In this document: in pieces, positions 7,268 to 13,110 of the stretch
How the letters are laid out: the number at the start of each line of letters is the position of its first letter
Position numbering within the stretch: the first letter of the stretch is position 1
Assembly (NCBI GenBank): GCA_001970855.1
Contig: LSSN01000040.1
Location: 1 to 13,110, forward strand
Reading direction: 5' to 3'
Source: Smittium culicis
Lineage: Eukaryota > Kickxellomycota > Harpellomycetes > Harpellales > Legeriomycetaceae
Length of the DNA: 13,110 nt
Made by a program: the position numbers and the translations under genes
Notes under the pieces: model-generated
Databases searched by the model: none
Told to the model about the DNA's origin: nothing
What the model saw: only the letters and a program-made list of their open reading frames with translations

Positions 7268-9991
7268 ATGGCTACTCAAATGAACTTTGGCCCTGAATGG
7301 TAAATACACCCTCATTTCTAATTTGCTTACAACCTCTTGTAATTTGCTTTTTTTACACTTTTTAGGATGCGAAGAGCTCCCGAGAAATCTCTAGGTAGTC
7401 CTGATTTCTCCACTCCTGAAAAAGCTATTAACAGTCCCGGCTATACTGCTACTGAAAACTCTACCGATAAGTCATCCCAAGCTGGAAATCCTAAAAAGCT
7501 TATTTATACCAGCCAACAAATATTAGATCTGTTCAATGAAGCCAAAATCTCTATTGCCGAAGACATGAAGGACAGAGCTGAAATTGTAATCTCAAAAAAA
7601 GCTCTTTTGCCCATGTCTCTCATTGAAATGACAAATGCTGAAGCTGAAAAACTAGCTGGCCCTGTTAACAGCGAGCTTAATAAACGCTTCATTATCCAAC
7701 AACAGCAACAACAAAAGAGAATGCAACACTTAGCCCAACAACAAAGCCTATTGGCTTCCTCTAGAAAGTTGTCTGCCATGGACAAACGCTCTGGCCCTGG
7801 CTCTGCCTACCCCTCAAATCCCAACGATCCCTCTTCCCGTGACTATGGCCAAAAAGATCAATGGGCCTCTGCAAAAATCAGAAGAGGTATGGTCGGAACT
7901 TTTGATTCCTCTGGTAGCTTCAAGTACTACGACGAAGCTAACGCCCACAACGACCAAAATAAAAGATTCAACCAATTTGCTAACAACCACAGAAATCTTG
8001 GCAATGAAGATGCCCTCCTTGCCCTGCTCGAAGAACCCATCTGGATTTACCGTGACCCAAAAGGCGCTTTACAAGGCCCCTTCTCAGGTCTCAGCATGCA
8101 AGAATGGTTCGAAGCTGGCTACTTCCCTGATGACCTTCAGGTCAGAAAAAACGATTGGCCTGAATTTGAGACTCTCAACTCTGTTATCCTCCAACTTCAA
8201 AATACTGCTGAACCTTTCATCGTTGCCACCCTTTTGGACTCTGGTCGTGAATCTGCTGAACCAGCATACCACAACCAACCCCCGGCTTTAAACCACGCTA
8301 TCCCCTCAAACATTGATTTGAATGCTGCTCACGCTCAAAATGATACATTGATCAGCGAAGACGCCAAGTTTTTGTACAGCAAAATTATTTCTCAAGCCAA
8401 CTTTTCTAACGAGCCCGAGTCTCAGCAAAACCGCAGTCAAGTTGTAGCCGCTCGTTCAATACAGCTGGCCCAAATTCTTGCTGAACAAGAAAATATTCTC
8501 GTTGAAATAAACGAAAGACAACAGCTTTTACAGCTTTTGCAACAACAAGCCCAGCAGCAGCTTCTCCAATTAGGTAACGTTCTTGCCCAAGAACAGCAGC
8601 AGCTAAGACAACAAGCCCACTTATCAAACACCTCTGTCCCTCAAGAATTCCTCCTTAGACTCCAGCACCAAACAAGAATTGCTGAAGAATCTATTAGAAT
8701 GGACCTAAACCAACAAACTCAGATGCACGTTGCAAGTTTATCTCAGCTTGAAAATGCTCTTGACCCTATTGTTGTTGATGCTGTTCAAAGAGGTGGCCTA
8801 TCTTACGCTGTTTCCCTAATCCGCCAACAATTAAGACAATTGGAGGCTCATATTATCGTCGAACAACAGGCTTTAAACTCAGGCACCTCGATTAACCCCA
8901 ATGATCAACAAAATATAAACACCTCCTCTCTAAACCAAGAAAATTTAACTAGGCCACCAAACAAAGACCCCAGCCCACCTAATAATGCCCCTACATCTAA
9001 TCTATCCTCTAATACTAATGAACCAGTTGAATCAAAGAACATCCCTAAAAGCTCTACCAAACAATCGAGCTCTAACGATAAAAAGAAGAGTCCTAAGGCT
9101 GATGTTAGCTCAGTTTCAAATAAAATGAAAAATCTCGATATCAAAGACAATAATAAATCTACTAAAGATAAGAGTCAAGCTTCAGAATCCTCGCCAATGA
9201 ACCAAGATTCAAAACAGGACCAAAAAAATAAAAACAAAGCTCCTCAAAAAAACAAGTCGCAACAATCTGCTTCGAACAATAAAGATAAACCTTCTGAAAC
9301 CTCTAAGCAAGACAAAAAGAGCTCAAAATCTTCAAATACTGCCAACAAACAAAAAAAAGCCTCTACAGAATCCATTGCCAATAAAGATTTAGCTCCATCT
9401 GACTCTTCTAAACCCGGCAACAATGGCTCTACTGAACCCAATAGCAAGCCATCCAGCAAAACCAGCTCACCATGGCTAACATCCACTACAGGAAATAAAA
9501 AGACCTTATCTGAAATCCAAAAAGAAGAAGCTCTAGTGCAATTGAAAAATCAAAATAAAACACAAAGCCCAAAAAGCTACGCTTCTCTTGTTGGATCTCC
9601 AAAAATTTCTAGTGAAAAAAGTTCTCCAAAGCCCTCAGGCGAAAAGTCATCTAAAAATAACAATAATAATTCCAAAACCAAATCCCCATCACCATCCCCA
9701 GAATTTCTTAGTTGGTGTAGAAACGCCCTTGGTACATTGACAGGAATTAATGTCGACGAATTTATTGAGGTTTTGCTAACTTTCCCAATTGATCCCCCAA
9801 AATCCAGCCTGGAAATAATCTCTGATCAAGTCTATGCACACTCTAAAAGCTTGAATGGAAACGCATTTGCTTCGGAGTTTGTAAAACGACGTAAACAGGA
9901 TGCTAACATTGAACCTAAAACTCCTAAAATTGACTCAAAAACATCTGAGTTTACTTTAGTCTCCAAAAAAGGAAAGAAGGCGTCTAAATAA
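7268..9991 (+). CDS. GYF-domain protein, GIGYF/Smy2-like, one intron
   Basis: The coding sequence is exon 1 (7268-7299) joined to exon 2 (7366-9991), giving 885 residues. Splicing creates NFGPEWMRR at residues 6-14, matching the conserved FGPEW N-terminus of GIGYF proteins. The ATG at 7268 has A at -3 and G at +4. Domains in order: a possible eIF4E-type motif YTSQQIL (58-64); poly-Q (122-127); a GxFDxxGxF segment; the GYF domain from W237, with GPF at 248, W258 and GYF at 262, fitting the full W-x-Y...GPF-x4-M-x2-W-x3-GYF signature; Q-rich helices (about 380-427 and 439-512); a disordered S/K/N/P-rich linker (about 520-787); and a C-terminal helical domain (about 788-858, SPEFLSWCR to FVKRRK) found in fungal GYF proteins. 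GYF domains bind proline-rich PPGΦ ligands. Relatives act in translational repression, mRNA decay and, for yeast Smy2, COPII and RNA-linked functions. Family assignment is firm; the exact cellular role is inferred. Codon use is normal for a housekeeping gene and differs sharply from the AT-rich flanks. Confidence 0.95.
7300..7365 (+). other. 66-nt GT-AG intron in the GYF gene
   Basis: The intron starts GTAAAT, splits the Trp codon of FGPEW after its second base and ends TTTTTAG. A branch-like CTAAT (fits CTRAY) lies at 7318-7322 and a T-rich tract precedes the acceptor. Read-through gives a stop at once (TGG TAA), so an unspliced message encodes only an 11-residue peptide. Support comes from restoration of the conserved FGPEWMRR sequence and frame across the junction. 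Confidence 0.9.
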
Positions 9992-10090
9992 CTTTTCTAT
10001 TACTTTTTTTTCGCACCTTTTTCTTTTTTTTTTATTAATACATATAACTATACAAAAAAAACGTTTTCCATTAACTCTTTTTTGTATTCA
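9992..10090 (+). terminator. Probable 3' end and polyadenylation region of the GYF gene
   Basis: After the TAA at 9989-9991 there are long T tracts, a CATATAACTATA element (10041-10052) resembling yeast TA-rich efficiency elements, and an A-run. No canonical AATAAA lies in the first 100 bases; AATAAA does occur near 10326. The exact cleavage site cannot be read. Confidence 0.4.
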
Positions 10091-11093
10091 TAAACATATT
10101 TAATCTCTCCAAAGAAATAGTACCTATGAAACTACCACTTCTCGGAGTAATTTAAGCCTTATTTGGCTATAGATAATCAAGTTCATTGATAATTTTAGAG
10201 CGTCGAAAATTCGATGGTTTTTAGACTACTTGTTCCATTAACTTGATTATAAAATAATAGTAATTGAAAAAATATATTTTTATGGCGCTTTAACAAGGAA
10301 TTATAAAATATGTACATTAAAAAGAAATAAAAAATGGCACCTGAAGGCTTAAAAAAAAGTGACTTTTATTCTTTGCCAACTATAAAAAAAAGCTATTATT
10401 CTTAATTTTTTGAAAGCCAGCTTCATACACAATAAACGATCCAAAAAGAGCATTAAATATAAAAATTGATCTAAAACTAGTATTTAGGCATTAAATTGGA
10501 TAAATAAACTTGAAATATCCATTCTTGATTTTCCCTTGATGAACATGACGTTAATTGAAAATACTTTCTGTAATTTCTGCACTAGATCAAATTTTTTGAA
10601 CTTGCGTTATATAATATGAAATTAAATTCTCCCTTAATACTATTTTATATTTTTTTGGCTTATTCATCATATTCGTTATATAAAATCATGTTACCAGTTT
10701 TTACTACACGATTGTATAAAAAAAAATGATGATAAATATAGAAATAATCTAAAATCTATCAATTGAATAAATACACAAGTATATACACATATTAAAAATA
10801 ATTCTTATTCAAATGCATAATTCTAGGATTTAGTATTTATAAATTTAAAAAATTATAAATAATAATCTAAGCGTGTTTTCGAAATTTACAAGAAGTATTG
10901 TATGCTAAGCTTCAGTGGATTTTAAAACGTAATAAAAACCCGCTCTTATACGAACATACCCATGATTTGCAAAAGAAATTCGAATTCTCTGCGAAATGTT
11001 CGTCACATAATACTCAGAATTCGAATGTGCGGATCCATACTAGCAGGCATAAAACCCTTCTTAAAATATACTTAGATCCTAGTTGAATACCGT
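10091..11093. other. AT-rich spacer downstream of the GYF gene
   Basis: No gene is supported. It contains the 11-bp inverted repeat listed separately and many A/T runs. An open stretch at 10898-11086 starts at TTG, not ATG, and its translation (for example HTSRHKTLLKIYLDPS) matches nothing I recognise. It may be a trace of an old coding sequence leading into the small ORF at 11094. Confidence 0.5.
10173..10250. repeat. 11-bp perfect inverted repeat with inner palindrome
   Basis: ATAATCAAGTT (10173-10183) and AACTTGATTAT (10240-10250) are exact reverse complements 56 bp apart. Within the loop lies the palindrome TCGAAAATTCGA (10203-10214, symmetric apart from its central AA). The whole could fold into a cruciform or be a very small decayed MITE. 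There is no clear target duplication. Confidence 0.6.
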
Positions 11094-11231
11094 ATGACTT
11101 TTTTTTTTGATCCCAACGAGCCTGATGAAAAAATTGTGAAATACAAGCAACCCAATAAAAGGCCTAAATCTCCAGCCAAGAGCAAAATAAGGTCAGAATA
11201 TTCATATAAATTGTGTTTTCGCAGTAAATGA
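11094..11231 (+). CDS. Small ORF of unknown function, 45 codons
   Basis: ATG at 11094 opens a 45-residue reading frame ending in TGA at 11229-11231. The sequence begins MTFFFDPNEPDEKIVKY and continues with a basic, proline-containing stretch (KQPNKRPKSPAKSKIR). Its base composition is richer in G and C than its surroundings. GTAAAT, the donor sequence of the GYF intron, does not occur in frame as an exon end, but GCAGTAAATG at 11221-11230 contains it, so this could be a first exon. I recognise no family. It could equally be a fragment of a decayed gene or chance. Confidence 0.2.
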   Translation: MTFFFDPNEPDEKIVKYKQPNKRPKSPAKSKIRSEYSYKLCFRSK

Positions 11232-13110
11232 TTTCATTGTAAATAACTTCAATAAGTCCCGAAATTATCTTATTGCTAATCATGTTTCCCAACGATGTAA
11301 TAGCTAATTCAAAATAGTGAGATTGATCGAATTTACCATCGCTGTGGATGGTTATTATATAAATAAATTGACATTTATAAATAGTAATTCTCTTATATTA
11401 TAACCATTTCGCCAATTTCGATGGATTTGTAACATAAGTAAAAGAACCATTAATAAAATTCAAATATTCTCCAAGTATTTGTTAAAGTATATCTTTACTG
11501 ATAGTAAATATAAATTTGAGTTTTGATAGTTATAAATTAATTGAGGATCTTTCCATTTTTGAGAATCGTTTTTTTAATGTATAGCTAGTTAAATTCGAAA
11601 TTAAATAAGAGTAATAAAGTTATTTATTATAAACTCAATCGAGTTTAATAAAACAGTTTTTTTTATATTCTTAGTAGAGGCGATATTAATCAAACCCGCA
11701 GATATATCTATTATACCTTGTTTACATGATTTTTAGACACAAAACTGACATTTCTGCTATTGAGTGACGTAATGTAATGAGTTGAGGCTATTAGGATATT
11801 TTACTAAAAAAAAAAGCAGAAAGGCTCGCGAGCAATGTTATGGGTTAATTATATCGTACAAAAGAATATAATGATCACCATATTGATCTAACAGCTTAAA
11901 GAGATATTATAAAGATCATATATGAACATTTTGTGCATCAATACTTGACTCTAAGGTAATTATTGAAGACATTCCGCTACTTGATTTAATATAACACAAT
12001 TTGATAGACATCCTACATCCCACAAGGATTCTCTATAAGAAATTTTACACAAGAAGAAAAATTCGGCAAATCACTTCCAGTTCTATTCTTGAAGGAATCA
12101 TACTATCATTCCGACAAACCAACTCAGAATAGACAGTCTATAGGCGATATTCAAAATCATTCACTTCAAATAATGTATAATAAATTAGAATCTAGCACAC
12201 GCGTTACTCGAAGATTTTGAAGCTCGGCATTCAACGAAAAATATCAAATTTGAATAAGATAAAGCAATCGCTTTCGAATATCGAATTTTGTAACTTCGCT
12301 TGTTCAAGTAGTTTTATCCAGTTTATTACACCGTAAATAAGCTTTAAAACCTTGCAAAAATTAGAAACAATCAAAAATAAGAAAACTTTCACTGATATAA
12401 AACCAGAAAAATTTTTATGTTTAAAATCCGAATCCCTAATTTTTTAATTCTGAGCTAATTCCTATAATTAGTAGTTAATATCAGTTATTAATTAAAAAAA
12501 TATTTAGACTTTGAAATATTGACACCACTTGTAGTCGTAGTGATATGGGTAGTATTAAATTGAAAACTGATGTGGTAATTATTGATAATATCTTTGATTA
12601 ATACTGCTGAAATAATATTAAATGTATTTGAAATAATTATGTAACTAATAAATGTATAAAATACTAAGCTACTTGCTTTTCCTAGAGCTGGGAAAAACGT
12701 CGATTAATTATGAATGTAAGAATATATTTTTTTACATTCACGAAAATTTTGTTAAATAGTTCTCAAGATTTAATATCGTCATTTATTCATATTAATAGGT
12801 TTTAAGATCAAGCTCTTAATGATATTGATAGTGAGTTATGTGCTAATTTTCTTGCGAAAATATCTAATCATAGTGTTGAATGTAAAGTAATCTCTATATA
12901 AATTCAAGAATTCATAAAATTTTTGCAGAATAAAGAATTTTTAATTAAAGAAAAGAAAAAAATAAAAAATTTTCTTTGGAAATTTTAAACGAAATGATGT
13001 CAAAAGTAACACACCCAATATTGAATTTGAGACCTTTAATGAAAATTTCATAGGTATGAAAGAAGGCTATGATTCCTAATAAACAGGTTTATATCAATAT
13101 TCAAGGCTTA
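11232..13110. other. AT-rich region with weak coding-like traces
   Basis: No gene is supported. Two stretches are more protein-like than their surroundings: 11926-12129 on the plus strand (67 sense codons with one TAA at 11992-11994, reading for example ILHPTRILYKKFYTRRK) and 12806-13060 on the plus strand (frames interrupted by a stop at 12899-12901 and at least one shift). Neither matches a family I recognise. The segment 12000-12340 is less AT-rich than its flanks. I found no tRNA, snoRNA or terminal repeat pair here. Confidence 0.45.

Noticed and set aside
7504..9486. Several minus-strand and alternate-frame ORFs inside the GYF gene
   Set aside because: They are cysteine-, leucine- or serine-rich mirror translations of the Q-rich and S/K-rich GYF coding sequence, with no independent motifs.
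7268..9991. Assignment of a specific gene name such as SMY2 or SYH1
   Set aside because: Outside the GYF domain, N-terminus and C-terminal block, the sequence does not distinguish between the yeast paralogues or an animal-type GIGYF, so no symbol is given.

Overview
The window is strikingly AT-rich eukaryotic DNA with long non-coding stretches, decayed transposons and one intact spliced protein gene. The sequence points to a fungus: a Q-rich GYF-domain protein with a fungal-type C-terminal block, a short 66-nt GT-AG intron in the first codons, and pyrimidine-rich flanks. The two transposase relics remind me of copies seen in early-diverging fungi such as gut-dwelling Kickxellomycotina, but that placement is a guess. 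Nothing bacterial (operons, Shine-Dalgarno sites) is present, and I found no tRNA, rRNA or CRISPR array.

Layout. (1) 1-947, minus strand: a transposase-like pseudogene that runs off the left edge, broken by three in-frame stops but with no frameshift. (2) 948-2430: AT-rich non-coding DNA with two perfect short palindromes near its left end. (3) 2431-3831, minus strand: a decayed pogo/Tigger (Tc1/mariner superfamily) transposase with CENP-B-type DNA-binding parts and a recognisable DDD catalytic core, broken by frameshifts and stops. (4) 3832-5453: AT-rich spacer with microsatellites and one possible transposon end. (5) 5454-5650: a piggyBac-style MITE with TTAA on both sides. (6) 5651-7267: spacer that becomes promoter-like, with a dense cluster of ATTGG (inverted CCAAT) boxes and then a pyrimidine-rich leader. 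(7) 7268-9991, plus strand: the only convincing functional gene, a GIGYF/Smy2-type GYF protein of 885 residues. Its first 32 coding bases lie in a separate exon that a plain ORF scan misses. (8) 9992-13110: 3' flank and AT-rich DNA with an 11-bp inverted repeat, one 45-codon ORF of unknown meaning and several weak coding-like traces.

The gene is probably a cytoplasmic adaptor in translational repression or mRNA turnover. It carries the FGPEW N-terminal signature shared with GIGYF proteins, a possible eIF4E-type binding motif, a canonical GYF domain for proline-rich ligands, Q-rich helices, a long disordered linker and a conserved C-terminal domain. The rest of the window is mostly a transposon graveyard. 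I did not find a convincing new multi-gene system. The best leads are the hidden first exon, the TTAA MITE, the CCAAT-box cluster, and a pattern of stop codons in both transposase relics that fits C:G to T:A decay.
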